A stretch of DNA of 64,000 nt from Albifimbria verrucaria (lineage: Eukaryota; Ascomycota; Sordariomycetes; Hypocreales; Stachybotryaceae). Each line of letters opens with the position of its first letter. Positions within the stretch are counted from its first letter, which is position 1. Below the pieces are notes generated by a model. The model made no database searches and was not told the DNA's origin. It saw only the letters and a program-made list of their open reading frames with translations. A program made the translations under genes and the position numbers. The stretch spans positions 1,674,001-1,738,000 of the forward strand of contig JAHREC010000062.1 in NCBI GenBank assembly GCA_020081605.1, in the 5' to 3' direction. This document shows positions 47,825-60,411 of this stretch, piece by piece.

Positions 47825-50454
47825 TGGCGATCCAGAAGAAGCACGGCAAAGGCCGTCTGGATAAGTGGTACAAACTCGCCAAGGAAAAAGGATATCGTGC
47901 CAGAGCCGCTTTCAAACTTATTCAATTGAACAAGAAGTATGGCTTCCTTGAGAAGAGCAAGGTCCTCCTGGATCTTTGCGCTGCACCTGGTGTAAGTAAT
48001 TATTGAAAGCCACTCGTTTTGCGTCAATAAACTGACCTCGTCTGCAGTCATGGTGTCAAGTTGCGGCAGAAGTGATGCCGGTGAATAGTCTTATCGTCGG
48101 TGTCGATCTGGCGCCCATCAAGCCCATCCCCAGAGTCATTACGTTCCAAAGCGATATCACTACCGAGAAGTGTCGTGCCACGATCCGACAGCATTTCAAG
48201 ACATGGAAGGCAGACACTGTTCTACACGACGGTGCGCCCAACGTAGGAACTGCGTGGGCGCAGGATTCGTTCAACCAGGCAGAGCTTGCCCTTCAGGCCA
48301 TGAAACTTGCGACAGAATTTCTTGTAGAGGGCGGCACCTTCGTCACCAAGGTGTTCCGATCCAAGGACTACAACCCATTACTTTGGGTTTTGAACCAGTT
48401 GTTCACCAAGGTCGAAGCGACAAAGCCCCTTCATCCAGAAACGTTTCTGCCGAGATTTTCGTTGTCTGCCGGGGTTACAAGGCCCCCAAGCGAATTGACC
48501 CTCGATTCTTGGACCCCGCTCTGTTTTCGCAGAGCTTTCAGGAGCGACTCCAAACAACGAAGCCAAGGTCTTCAACCCAGAAGTCAAGAAGCGAAAGCGA
48601 GAAGGTTACGAGGAGGGCGATTATACTCTTTACAAGGAGATTGCGGCTAGTGAATTTATTCAAACTACCGACCCTATTGCGATTCTTGGAACCTACAATA
48701 AGCTCACCTTTGAGCAACCCCAAAACGGCGACGTCGCATTGGCTGCTCTCGATAAACTGCCAGAGACTACTCCTGAAATTCGCAACTGCTGTGCAGATTT
48801 GAAGGTTCTTGGGCGGAGAGACTTCAAGTTACTTCTAAAATGGCGTCTTCGAGTCAGAGAGATCTTTGGTTTCGCCACTCCTAAGGATGCGGCCGAGACA
48901 GACGCTGGAGAAGAGGTAGCCGCAGTCGAGTCGATGGATGAGGAGCTGAAAATCCAGGAGGAACTTCAGGCTTTAAAAGACAAAGAGAATGCAAAGAAGA
49001 AGCGTGCTAAGCGACACGAGAACGAACGGAAACAGAAGGAGATTATTCGAATGCAGCTCAACATGGTTGCACCAATGGATATCGGTATGGAAGAGGCTGG
49101 CCCAATCGGCGAAGGAGCCATGTTTTCACTCAAGAAGATCGACAAGACAGATGCAATGAAGAGACTGTCTCGGGGCAAAATGGCCACCGTCACCCAAACG
49201 AACCAAAAGAAGGACCAAGACAGTGGCCTGGGCTCTTCTGCGGATACTGATGAGGAAGATGATTCTGACGAAGACCGATTGGAGAGAGAGCTCGATTCTA
49301 TGTACAATGATTACAGGGAGAAGAAGGCTGAGGCAGATGCCAAGTACCGTGCCAAAAAGGCCAGAGAGGAGCACAAAGATGATGAGTGGGAGGGGCTCTC
49401 AGCCAGTGAAAAGGGTGACGATGGAGAGTCGAGTGAACTTGAGGAAGACGATGACTCATCAGACGAAGACGATGAGAGCCCCACGGCGAAAGGGTTGCTG
49501 ACCGACCTTGACTCGTCTACAACAGGTGACGGCTCATTGTCTAAGAGGGCGGCAGCATTCTTCAGCCAGGATATTTTCCAGGGCATAGCAGATGCAACCT
49601 CATTACTCGGGGCGAAGACCTGGGCACTGGCGTTCCAACGGCTTCCAAAAATGCCGCCTTTGAAGAAACCAAGGTTGACTCTGCCAAAACCCAAACGAAG
49701 ACGTCCAAGCAGGCTCCTGAGACTTCTGAGACTTCCGAGTGGGAATCCCAGGATAATGAGGATGGATTTGAAGTTGTCAAAACCGCTGCTGAGGATGACG
49801 ACTGGGAGAATGCAGAAAAACGACGCCCAGATGGAACTTATGGTAAGCTCGCTAAAACCCTTAATACGAGTACGGGCACGAAGCTAACTCTGTATAGATG
49901 TCGATATTATTACAGCCGAGGCGATGACGTTGGCTCACCAGTTAGCAACCGGACAGAAGACGAGCCACGATTTCATTGACGATGGCTTCAATAAGCATGC
50001 GTTCCGAGACCGTGATGGTCTACCGGATTGGTTCCTGGATGATGAGACGAGGCACGACAAGCCCCAGAAGCCAATCACGAAAGCCGCAGCGCAGGCGATA
50101 AAGGAAAAGCTGCGAGCATTTAACGCTCGCCCCATCAAGAAGGTGCGCGAAGCAAAGGCAAGGAAGAAGTTCAAGGCGGCGCAGAAGTTGGAGAAATTGA
50201 AGAAGAAGTCGGACATGCTCAATAACGACGAGGGAATGACGGAGAAGGAGAAGGCGGACAGCATTTCAAAGCTCCTTAGCAAGGCAGCCCGCACAAAGCG
50301 CCCACAGGCGGCGAAGCTTGTTGTTGCCAAGGGTGTGAACCGAGGTGTTAAGGGTAGGCCAATGGGTGTCAAGGGCCGATACCGCATTGTGGACGCGAGA
50401 ATGAAGAAGGAATTGAGGGCGCAGAAACGGATATCTCAGAGGAAGAAGCGATAG
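47825..50454 (+). CDS. SPB1: AdoMet-dependent rRNA 2'-O-methyltransferase Spb1
   Basis: Nucleolar enzyme that methylates the 25S rRNA A-loop (Gm2922 in yeast) during 60S assembly. It starts [32 protein letters not shown]. The FtsJ/RrmJ fold follows, with the SAM motif [19 protein letters not shown] split by an intron after the Gly codon, and then [10 protein letters not shown], the [12 protein letters not shown] segment and [10 protein letters not shown], which carry the K-D-K-E catalytic set. A central charged region and the Spb1 C-terminal domain end in [13 protein letters not shown]. A second intron lies at about 49842-49897. One-base losses occur at 48426-48429 and 48514-48517 (C runs) and 49609-49612 (G run). 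Correcting them restores [31 protein letters not shown] and SLLGGEDLGTG. Length is about 830 residues. Confidence 0.97.
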
Positions 50455-50507
50455 AATCATTGCCCTAGCGTTAACTTGAACTAATTACGGCTGAGAAATA
50501 GTGTCCC

Positions 50508-51785
50508 TTAAGAATTGTCCATTGTAGTGAGACCGATTGATCGAACGAAGGCATTGAGGGTTGTTGCGGCCCACTAAAGTCCATATCGTACCTGAATCAA
50601 AAATATTAGACAATTTCCATGGATTGCTGGATGCCGGCGGTAGTGTGCTACTGGATATTGCAGGCAGTATGGATATACTGACCAATAGTTTACTGCAACA
50701 ACAAAGCCCTCGTCGTCTTCTTCACAGGACTGAGTGACCTTGTGATACCTGGAAAAGTCAAAGGTTAGGACATGATCTAGTAGACGCGGGGACGCGCTCC
50801 TTACCATGTGGCCGGCAAATACAACATGTCTCCCGGTCGAAGGGTAACACGAATAGGTCTCGCAAGGTGGGACAAGGCTGCCGCGTTTACGTCCGGACGG
50901 TCCGGGTCCCAAGTTGCAAATGGCACAGGCTCGGTCTCCTGATCAAGCTGGAGATGCAAGCCTCCATCCTCCGTGTCCCGCATGTAAGTCGCAGGTTGCA
51001 GGAATCTTTCATTCATGCAAGGGTGGCAGAGAGCGGGCAGTAGTACAAAATGCTTACTGCCAATGATTTGAACGTATATGTTCTCGTAGTTGTCTCGATG
51101 AGTTGCGGTAACGGATTTGGAATTGCCTATCCATAAATTTACGGCATCAGGGTCTCTGCCAAGGGCTATACGTGCAAAGGGGATGTCCTTTTGAGTGTCG
51201 GGCAGTAGGGTGCTGTATTCATCTCGTAGGTTATCATTTTCTATGATGGGTAGTGGCTGTTCAGCGGCTGCAGCATGGATTTCCACTGGGACAAGGGTTG
51301 GCTAACGTGTCTGAGCATATCTCACCTCTGATGTGGTGGGAAAGGTCAGGTCAGTCTCCTGTTTAATAACATAAGATAGAAACTCGTCAAATGGTTGGTC
51401 CTCTTCATGTGGCTTTGCGAAGACGGTTGCTCCGTCTTGACGATTCAGAGTAGGTGAATCTGCGTTACTACATGGTAGGCAAGGTCAATGTTCTGAGACT
51501 GTCACGCAAAATGTAGGCAGATTTTGAACACGCACCCGTGGGGGTAACGGCAACATTGACATGCTGGCCTCGCAAAACAGATTTCAAATATGAAGAGTTC
51601 CATAGCCGCGTCGCCTTCCACCCAGAGGCTCCTCCTCTGATGACGAATGGAATATTCCTGGAAACATAACGCATGAACTCCAAAGGTCCAGGCTCCTCGT
51701 CAAGCTCCTCAATGGACGAGCTATTCAGATCGTTGAAAGTGGAAATGAGCTCTGCTAGAGCATCTTTTACAGCCTGAGCCGTCAT
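50508..51785 (-). CDS. JmjC-domain 2-oxoglutarate oxygenase, JMJD7-like
   Basis: Member of the small JmjC (cupin-8) group that includes human JMJD7, an Fe(II)/2-oxoglutarate lysyl hydroxylase. It starts MTAQAVKDALAELISTFNDLN, then PLEFMRYVSRNIPFVIRGGASGW and VNVAVTPTG. The core holds the iron-binding His-x-Asp in VTATHRDNYENIYVQIIGSKHFVLLP, a lysine that can bind 2-oxoglutarate (GSKHF), and the distal His in LYLPATWYHKV. The end is NYWYDMDFSGP. Introns lie near 51530, 51330, 50800 and 50680. Two probable one-base losses lie near the second intron and near 50560. The open frame goes upstream to 51845 without ATG, so ATG 51785 is used. Its stop lies 53 bp from that of SPB1, tail to tail. The substrate is unknown. 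Confidence 0.87.
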
Positions 51786-53711
51786 TTTGCAGGCTCGGTT
51801 GCTGGAAGACGGCAGAGGTGAAACACCACACAGTGATTTAGGCAAGGTCTGTAAAGAATGAACCAGCTACGTCTGTTAGTGAGTCAAGTTTGACCGTGTC
51901 GTGCTTTCGTATGTTGCAAGCGCACGCGGAGGGTTCAGGTGGAGGCTAATAGTAAGGGTGTCTCTCATGGTGAGTTTTGTCAGCGTGTCTTAGATTTGAG
52001 GATGAAAACTGGTACAGATATGAGGAGACATAGAGTGGGTCGGCGCCCAACGTCGGCTGTCAACAAAAGCTGTGATAATTCCAAAGACACTAAATAACGT
52101 CGTGTCACCGCCTGCCCCAGAGTGTGCGTAGCAATTCGCATGGGGACGAGAATTTACATCCAATGCAAGGCAGTTCTCTAAATCGTGGTGGATCAGAGAT
52201 GTGCGACGCAAAGGCTGAGACAGTTGCGGAGGAAATTGGCAGACAGCATACGTCCGCTCTCCACATCCAACTGTCTATTGTTTTGACTGGTCCTTGGTTC
52301 TTTGAGATGCTGCACCTCTGTTTATCGAGAATTTTGAGTGTCAGGTGATGTTAAGACATCGGACGATATGAGTGCGGGAAGGTCTCATTCTCTCCCACAA
52401 TGAGACAGAAGAAGTGGGTGGAATGGCATCGCAAAGGGCAAGATGGGTGGATACCGAAGGCACATCGGCCCAAGATGGCCACGACCCCGTTTACATGTGA
52501 ATAAGACGAGAATCATACTACCTATCAGGTTGCAAGCCCAGAATGAGTATCAGGCGAGTGATAGATGTGGGAGATTTCATTGCCTTGCATGACATCTGAA
52601 AGCACCACAGAGACAGATATATGGATGGACATGTAGGTGAGAAGGGCCACCGATCACGGCACGAGTAGATCCTAAGACCACGATAAACTAGAGTAGGAAC
52701 TTGAATGTATTGCATTCTGAGTCCGAGCCGGAGCCAGAGCCTGGCCAACTTGCTGTCATTGGCCATGTTACGGGCCTGGCACTCGATCCAGCGATGATGC
52801 CTCGGAAGCCAGCCATGATATGGGTATGGTGGATGCCAGCCAAGTACCCGAGCTGAAAAGATCTTGGGCATGCATTTCAAAAGTTAAAAAACAACAACCA
52901 GTGGGTAAGAACCTACTACAGGTACCTAAGCAAGCAAGAAAGGTACCTGGAGGTAGGGACCAAGCCACTGTGCGACCAATGAGGTCGATACAGGTACTGG
53001 TTCAGTACTCGAGCTGGTACCTGTTCGTCAGCTCAACTCAGTGCGGTAAGTGCCCTACCGAAATGAGAAGCCGTACTGCTTTGCAAAGACCGAATCGAGC
53101 GCAATGCAGAGGCAGGGTGGAGCAGCGTCCAGCGGGTACCCCTTGTACCTCAGGTACCTTACAGAACAGCAGAGGTACAGCAGCCCGCAGACCCATCCCC
53201 ACGGTACCAAAGTTGAGTCTAACTGGTCTCCTCTGCCAATCACGTCCGCCATCCTCCCGCTTCCAGCGCCGATCATTCCTAGCCCTCGACAAGCTGCATT
53301 TAAACACCTTATTCTTCCCTGATGATCTCCTCACTTACCTCACACCTCACCTCACTCACCTCGTGGCTCACTCTTGCGCGCTCACCGGCGCTGTACCTCC
53401 ACCACCGTCCCCCTTCCGTGCCATCGAATGTTCTGGATTTGCCTCCGCCTAACAAACCGGCCACCGAATGGCCGTTAAGTCTGATGCCGCCCAGGCCTCT
53501 GGCTCTCTGTTTTAAGCCGGCTCCTGGTCCCGCGTGTCGCCTTCTATATAAAAGCCACAGATAAGGCCTTTCATCATAAACCTGGTTATATTCTCCTGCC
53601 ACGGTGACATATTAAACGACGGATGTCACGCCGACCCGTCCGCGCTGCTCATCATCACGGCTTGTCGCCTCTTCCAGAGCACAGCTTTGTGGCGTAGCAC
53701 TTGACAATTCA
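51786..53711. other. Divergent promoter region between the JmjC gene and SCAP
   Basis: This 1.9-kb stretch has no recognisable gene. It contains GGTACC words at 52920-53012 and 53134-53210. A run of CCTCAC words (53330-53370) and a CT-rich stretch lead into the SCAP start. Confidence 0.5.
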
Positions 53712-56700
53712 ATGATCTGGTATCTCCTATATCCGCTGCGTGGGTAGGTTTATAAGTCCCCGTCGCTCCATATATGCGGCTTCGCACTCAAAGCTGACTC
53801 TGCGCTTTGCGTCAGGACGACCGAAGCGCCAGTCCTTGATCCTCACATCCCGTTCGCGCTGCCTTCACCCGCTACGGACGTTATGCTGCCCGTCATGCTG
53901 TTACAACGCTCCTGGTCTCGGCTGCTGTCGCCACCAGCCTCATATATCCCGTCCCTTCCTCTTCACAACAGACTTCACCAATGGAGCGTCCAGCCTCCCC
54001 ACCATGTATGGACTGACGCGAAGCCTTTGGCCTACGATTCTCTCGTTGAACCTGATGTCATTATGCGTTCTATCTGGGTTCATGGGAGTTACATGAAAGC
54101 TCTTGATAAAAATCTTTTATCATCCGCCCTTGAGCTTCAGAACGAGCTGCTAGGCCCTACTGAGGACTTTAGCCCCCGCCAGACCACATCTCTGGACAGT
54201 TCTTCAAGTCACGATACGGCTTCCTATCTTCAGCTCAACGTGATGCTATTCACGTCATCAATGGGTTGACTAATGCGTCCTGGTTTTTCATTCGCCCTTG
54301 CTTTACTGGAGCTGCTCCCGCGACCGTATTTTGATGGATGAAGACATCATATCGACGGTCAACAACAGGAAAAACCAATCCACCTCTGTCAACGTAACAT
54401 TACGACATTCTATCGTATTCAGTGGAAAGCGGTTCGAAGACCGTCGCCTGCTTGCAGCAGACGCGCTTGTCATCACTCTGCTACACCTGCGTGATTCTCC
54501 GGTTGGACGCCAGTGGGAAACAAAGGCTGCCGAGCTTGCCAAAAAGTTCAGAATAAATGGGATGTCTATCCATCCGATGGTCGTATCTCTACTAGCCAAC
54601 TATTTGAGTTCCAGTTCCGACCCATGTCATTGCAGGACTCTGTGCTCCTAACCATGGCTTACGGCCTCACGTTTCTCTACTTCCTCATCAGCTTGTCTAA
54701 ATTAAGGGCCTTCAAATCAAAGATTGGACTCATGGTCACGGTAATGTGCCAGAGCGCCCTATCCGTCATGTCTAGTTTTACCATATGCGCCATTTTCAAC
54801 ATCGATCTATCACGGATACCCCAAGCAGCTTACCCTCTAGCCATACTGTCCATGAGTCTTGAGAACATCTTTAGACTCATCAACGCTGTGATTCTCAATT
54901 CATCTGAGGAACATACGAGCAATAGGATAGGCATTGCCTTTGGCGACACTGCGCATATCGCATTGGCCAGTACCGTGCAGAATGTGTTGATACTGAGTGG
55001 CCTATCACGCATCGTCTCACCCGGAGTTGCTGCTTTCTGCATTTTTGCCACAGTCGCTATCGTGCTGGACTTCTTCTTTCTCTCGACCTTCTTCCTTTCG
55101 GTATTGAGCGTCGACGTGCGAAGAACAGAACTCAGTGATGCGTTGGCCAAAGCATCCAGTAAGTCAATTAGTCGTAAAGTTTCCGACACTCGAAATCGTA
55201 CTACATGGCTTGAGCAACTACTGCATGGCAAAATTGCCTTGTCAACTCGGATTGCTGGAACAATAGTGATGGTTGGTTTTGTGTTGATTGCGCAATGGCA
55301 CTTCTTCGATGAGGAGAACGTCCTTGGGATGCTTCTCCGACAGCATCGAACACCCCAGACAGCACCTGGTCCTGGTTCAACAAAAGGGGCTCTCTTAGGG
55401 AGGTACACCAAGCTAGAAGTCCCACATCATGGCTACGGCTACAGGACCACGAAACTGCTCGGGAGGTCATCAACATAATCAAGCCATCGGCACATAGTTA
55501 TGTGGCCAGAGTCTTTGAGCCTGTGGTTTTCGTCATGAAGGATTCTGATCGCATGCCACATGCTAGAGAACCGTCTCTCTTACCAGCTGCCTACGACTTC
55601 ATACACCATCAACTTATACGATTTGTTGTTATAATAATTGTCCTTGTTGCAGCCCTTCGTCTTCTGACGAGTTACCTTCTTTGGGAGGATGAGGCTCGTT
55701 CGGAAGAACAACATGATCCGAATGACACCCCTATCTTATCGGTCAAAGCCTTGAGTAGCGGACATGCTCTAGATATTGCAATGCTGACTGCTTCAACAGA
55801 AGGCTGTGTCGTATCTGTAGGATTGGACCGCCTGATTCGTGTATGGGATGTGCGGTCACAAGGGCCAAGCTACGTGATAGCGGACGGAAACAACGTGGCA
55901 GGCGCTCTCTTCCCCGTCATGGCAATGGCTATAGACGAAACATCAACGTGGCTGGCGATATTATCTCCATTCCATGTGACTTTTTGGAACCTTACGGGGC
56001 GGATCGCGGGCCCTACTGTGCCAGTTGACAACTGCGGCCAGAGACCCGAGGCGTTCTTTTTCATACCTGAGACTCCCATCAAACCCATCACCTTGGTGCT
56101 AGTGCGCCGCAATGGTACTTTGACAGAATTAAGCGTGTCCCCAGAAGACCAAAGTGAGGATTTCCTTATCTGTAGTGGCCCGCTTATTAACGCACAGCCG
56201 CTTGTTATTAAAGGTACGTTAAGAATCTCGGCCATGCCACATATATGTGTGAACTTTAAGCTTACATTGAAAATGTAGGAAGAGGATCTTCGCCATTCCG
56301 AGTTATGGTGGTGGCGGCGTCTCGGAAGGGCTATATCCATTTCGGAACCCGTGGAGATTCAACATGGGGTTCGAGAAGCCTGCTGCTGGAGGAGCTGGAA
56401 GGCCGAGATATTCAGCAGATTGTGGCCCTACCATCACTGCGCCTATTCTTGGTCGCGTCTAGTGACCGAATTTTCCTTGTCAGCGTGGACGAGCCGGCAA
56501 TTATGCACGTCTTCCACACCGAAGTAATGCTGCCTCGCTCAGTGGAATGTGTTTACATCTGTCACAGATCATCGCGACCTGATGTAATCGGCTTAACGAC
56601 GTTTACATTGTGTTACACAGTAGCGGAGACGGGGACTGTCTATCCCAGACATACACCCCTCCTGATGATAAAGATGCGATCATTTTAAAGCGTGACATTG

Positions 56701-57230
56701 GCTTGAGGATTAACGACGAAGCATGGTGTTCTTGGAGCATGGCGGAGGAGGTGAAAAAGCGCATAGAGAACCCTGGCACATGGGAATTGTTATCAGACGG
56801 CAGCATCATCGGAGTACGTCGGAGGGTGCCGATCGATGATTCAACACGATCGGCGAGGAGTGACCTCGGAATTAAGATGCGACGTCGCTTACCGCGACCA
56901 GACAAATGCCGTGACCGATTAGGATGTTGGGAAGTATGGACGGTCTCAACAGGGCGGCGATGGGGAATGGAAGAGTGTCGGCCGTTGTTACGAGAGCAGG
57001 AGCAAGCTGGTCACCTCATCATCAATAATCTCGGCCCTCGCGCGAAAGTAGGATGCACGTCTGTGGTTGTTGGATTCGGCAATGCCATAAAGCTCATTAC
57101 GTTGGGGTATGAGCGTTTCGAACGCATTGCCGACGAGACTCGGGGAGAATCGCTCTTGAACGGGAGTACTAGACGTAAGAAACCCGGCACTTTGGCGCGA
57201 GCTCGAGCATCAAACGCCTGGTCTACTTGA
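53712..57230 (+). CDS. scp1: SREBP cleavage-activating protein (SCAP, sterol sensor)
   Basis: ER/Golgi membrane protein that senses sterols and escorts the SREBP transcription factor for cleavage, in fungi linking ergosterol level and low oxygen to gene control. Exon 1 (53712-53743) codes MIWYLLYPLRG; exon 2 starts at 53816. TM1 is HAVTTLLVSAAVATSLIYP. A lumenal loop follows (VWTDAKPLAYDS, MRSIWVHGSYMKALDKN). The sterol-sensing domain starts SLQDSVLLTMAYGLTFLYFLIS, with FTICAIFNIDL, AFGDTAHIALASTVQNVLIL and FATVAIVLDFFFLSTFF. The C-terminal half has WD40 repeats (ASTEGCVVSVGLDRLIRVWDV). It ends LARARASNAWST-stop. At least five one-base losses lie in the 5' third (about 53848, 53953, 53997, 54185, 54284), and there are probably others near 54540, 55470 and 56640. 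Conserved protein resumes after each. Confidence 0.93.
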
Positions 57231-60200
57231 TGAGAAGCATGTAGTGGCATGCTCGTCCACAACATGAGGACGATATGTTAGTCCCTTTATTGGGGGTTTT
57301 CACAACACAACACAAAATTGAAATGGGAGAAACTGGTCGGCTTGAAGAGGGCAAAATGGAAAGACAATTGCAACACAGACGGCGTACTTTGCTTGGAAGA
57401 TTGGCCATAGACGATGACTAAATTGGGAAGCTCAGGTGGTCCCATTTCAGCGGCAACGCATGTGCCTGGTTGGTTCATAGGATAAGATCATATATACCCC
57501 GTTATCCAGGAAGGCATATCAATATTGTTTGTACCGACAGCAGGAGGGAGCCAGTTCAGACACTACGTGCTTTCAGAAAAGTGTGCAGAGAGCTACAAGC
57601 GTTACCAGCCGCAAAAGAGGAAGCTGGGCGGTGCCTCGGATGGAGCTAAAGGAACGTCGTAGAATAGGACCGTTGTCATACAGCATGAATAAGCTGGGTA
57701 AGTGGCTACCACATTGACTGTTGCGTGCGTCGTATGCAGGAGGGGCTTGGTTCCTCAAGGCGCGTCAAACGATGTCTAAGACAAGAGAAACGGCAGGACA
57801 GCTAAGGCTACAAAGGTGGCAGGTGCGAGCCCAAAGTTGGCAACGGGTTTGAGCGGACCGAGGCGGGCAGGTGTATCTGAACAGTCGTTCGGAGTGTTTG
57901 TTTTAACACGTAGTTCCGCGCAGACACGCGTTGGGGACCAACCATGATGGTCTTTGCGGAAGCAAACAAGCCATCGAGTTCGAAGCCCAAGTAGCAACAC
58001 GGCGCGTTGCTGGAGGTCGCATCAGATGCGGCCATGGCCTCACAAAGACACGCTGTGACGGTGTTCTCTGACTGGCTAAGCTCGCCTACAGTACGTGGTC
58101 GCGTCGAACGAGCTGATCGGATGGCACTAAAATTACGTCAGGAGAGGACACAGATGGGGAGGGGTGCATGGATGCACCATACTGAAGCGGATGTGGGTTG
58201 CTGCATAAATGGGGAGGCTGGGGAATCCTCCTTGCCTCGCGTTCGGGCGCTTGGGCGGTGGTAAGGAAACCCTGGGAGGTGGCCGGAGGAGGTTTGCATG
58301 GTCAGGGTCGTCTTGGGGATTGCCCGCTAATGGAGACGGCACTTGAAGCTAGACCTCACGTCAGTTTTGTGTCAGTTCCCAGTTGCTGGATTCACCACAG
58401 CACTGACCGCTTTTGCAACGTGATGGGACGAAGACAACGTCAACAGCGGGTACGGTACTTGGCCGTTGATGATGAATAGTCCTTGCTCTGGTGACGGGCG
58501 GTGCGCTACATGCGGTGTTGCGCGAGGTACCTCTCTCGCGCTCATTGCTAGTCCAGCATGTCATTCGAGTCAGGTCAGACCTGCCTGAACGCAAATGGTG
58601 GCTAAGGCAAAGCATTAATCTAGATGATCGGCCAGGGCTCGAGTTCTTACACGATGGGTGTTTCCTAAGCCATCAGTAAAAAAGATCAGATGAATGGATG
58701 AGCATAGAAAACGTCCACATGTTTGCTCTATTATTTTCGTTTGAATGGAACTTGGACATTTGTCGATTCCTAATCGGGCTTATTGCTGTTCCTGGTCCCT
58801 CTCTTTCTTTCTTTCTTTTTTTCTTTTCAAGTAGGGTAACGTAAGGAAGGTGCTGCATGGAGGGTCAGGCAAGGAAGGACGCACCCACCTTGGCCTCGGT
58901 GCAAGGATGTTATCACCAAACCGCGTCCGTTTTTCTTGTCTCTATCGTTTCATTTCCGCGCTCACCTCGCTCTCACTCGTCTTTGTTTATCAGCCTGCAG
59001 TAATCCATATCCATATCTGTTTTCTATTGTCCCTTTTCGTCCCCACACACGCCCCTCCCGTACGGCAATTGTCGCCCTCCAATTGACTTGGAACACCACG
59101 CGACTGGTTTTTGGGAAGGGACCCTTTCGAACCTCGTCCATCTCTCTCGCCCGCCCTCTCTCTTTGTCTGCCATCTGTGCCTCCCACCAGGCCCAATTCC
59201 GTGCCCAGGGGTCCATCGTCATCGGCTCGGTCCAGTCAATTCTTTTTCCGGGCCCCGGTCGCCCTGACCCGACCCCAAGCCATCAGAGGACCGCTACAGC
59301 ACCCATCTCCACAGGTCAAACGTCGATTCTCCACACGCCCACGCGCCGCCCAGCTCAGCTCACCGCTCTCCCGGGTCTTTGCCCTCACTCGTTGTCAAGT
59401 AACCACCGGCATTGCCGTCCGTCCGTCCCTCGCTCGTCTGCTGCCAGGCACTCGGCTGGCCTCCGCTCGCTTCCCTCTCTTCCTCTGCTGCTTGCTTTCG
59501 CGCGCCCTCGACCATCTCCAGTCCATGCAACTCCACAACACGCCCGAACTGACTATTGGCGCATACGCCCTCACACCCTCCCGGCATCTCTGCGTGCCCA
59601 TCCACTCGTTTCTTGCTTGGCCAATCTCGCCGTCAACCTTCACCTCACTGGCCGCTGCGCCGCACGCCTCGCAGCCCTCCCTCTACTTCGCCTGCCCTAC
59701 GTTGATATCCAGCTCGAGCGCTGAATCGACCTCTCAAAGCAATTTTGTGCTCTTCGCCATGCCACGAGCTCCAAGACCACTGCATCCTATCTAGTTCTCG
59801 CGTCCTCTTCTCTTTCTCTCCCTTCGGTTTCCTGGTCTTGAGCTCTAGATCGACTCATTGCTTTGAATCCGTTGGCGCCATTCGCGAGCTTCCGGTTCGT
59901 CCATTCTTTTCTTGTGGTTTCATGAGCATTCATTCAATTGACCCTTTGCTGGCCTTCTGTTTTCCTCTCACCTCACATTTCCTCCCCACCTATTCTCCTC
60001 GCATCTCACACTCCTTCCCTTCATTCAACTTGCACACCTCGAGCACCACTACTGCCCCATGCCTGAGTATAGGGGCTGCACCCAATCATGGCATGCCAAC
60101 TGTCGCCCCATCCTGCTGGGCTGCGTCTCACGCATCCACCAACGCCCCGTTGAATCTGCAACTGCCCAAAGCCTTGCTTGCCATGGCCCCTCCCTACGGA

Positions 60201-60411
60201 TCTCTTCATATGCGAGGCTAGCCTCTGATCAGCTCCATGCCTGTCATCGATTCTCCTTTGATGCGTCAAGAGCACTGGTTCCCTGCTTGCCCATCAGGCT
60301 CTATTAACCACCGGAACCCTGTTCTAACCATGCTTACTAGGCACCCGTCTCAACCTTGTATATCTTTGCGTTGAGCACGAGTCCGTTATCATTCTTCTCG
60401 ACTCAACCTGC
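57231..60411. other. 3.2-kb intergenic region with long CT-rich leader
   Basis: 57231-58850 shows nothing recognisable. From 58800 a polypyrimidine stretch begins, and 58900-60400 is strongly C/T-rich on the plus strand. It is probably the promoter and long leader of the 14-3-3-like gene. The open frames here (up to 262 codons, with a second overlapping one in another frame) exist because CT-rich DNA has few stops; they show no conserved motif. Confidence 0.5.

Noticed and set aside
58936..59724. A 262-codon open frame, overlapped by a 227-codon frame, upstream of the 14-3-3-like gene
   Set aside because: Both are rich in Pro/Ser/Arg/Leu as expected from C/T-rich DNA. They lie in two frames of the same strand and show no conserved motif or intron pattern.
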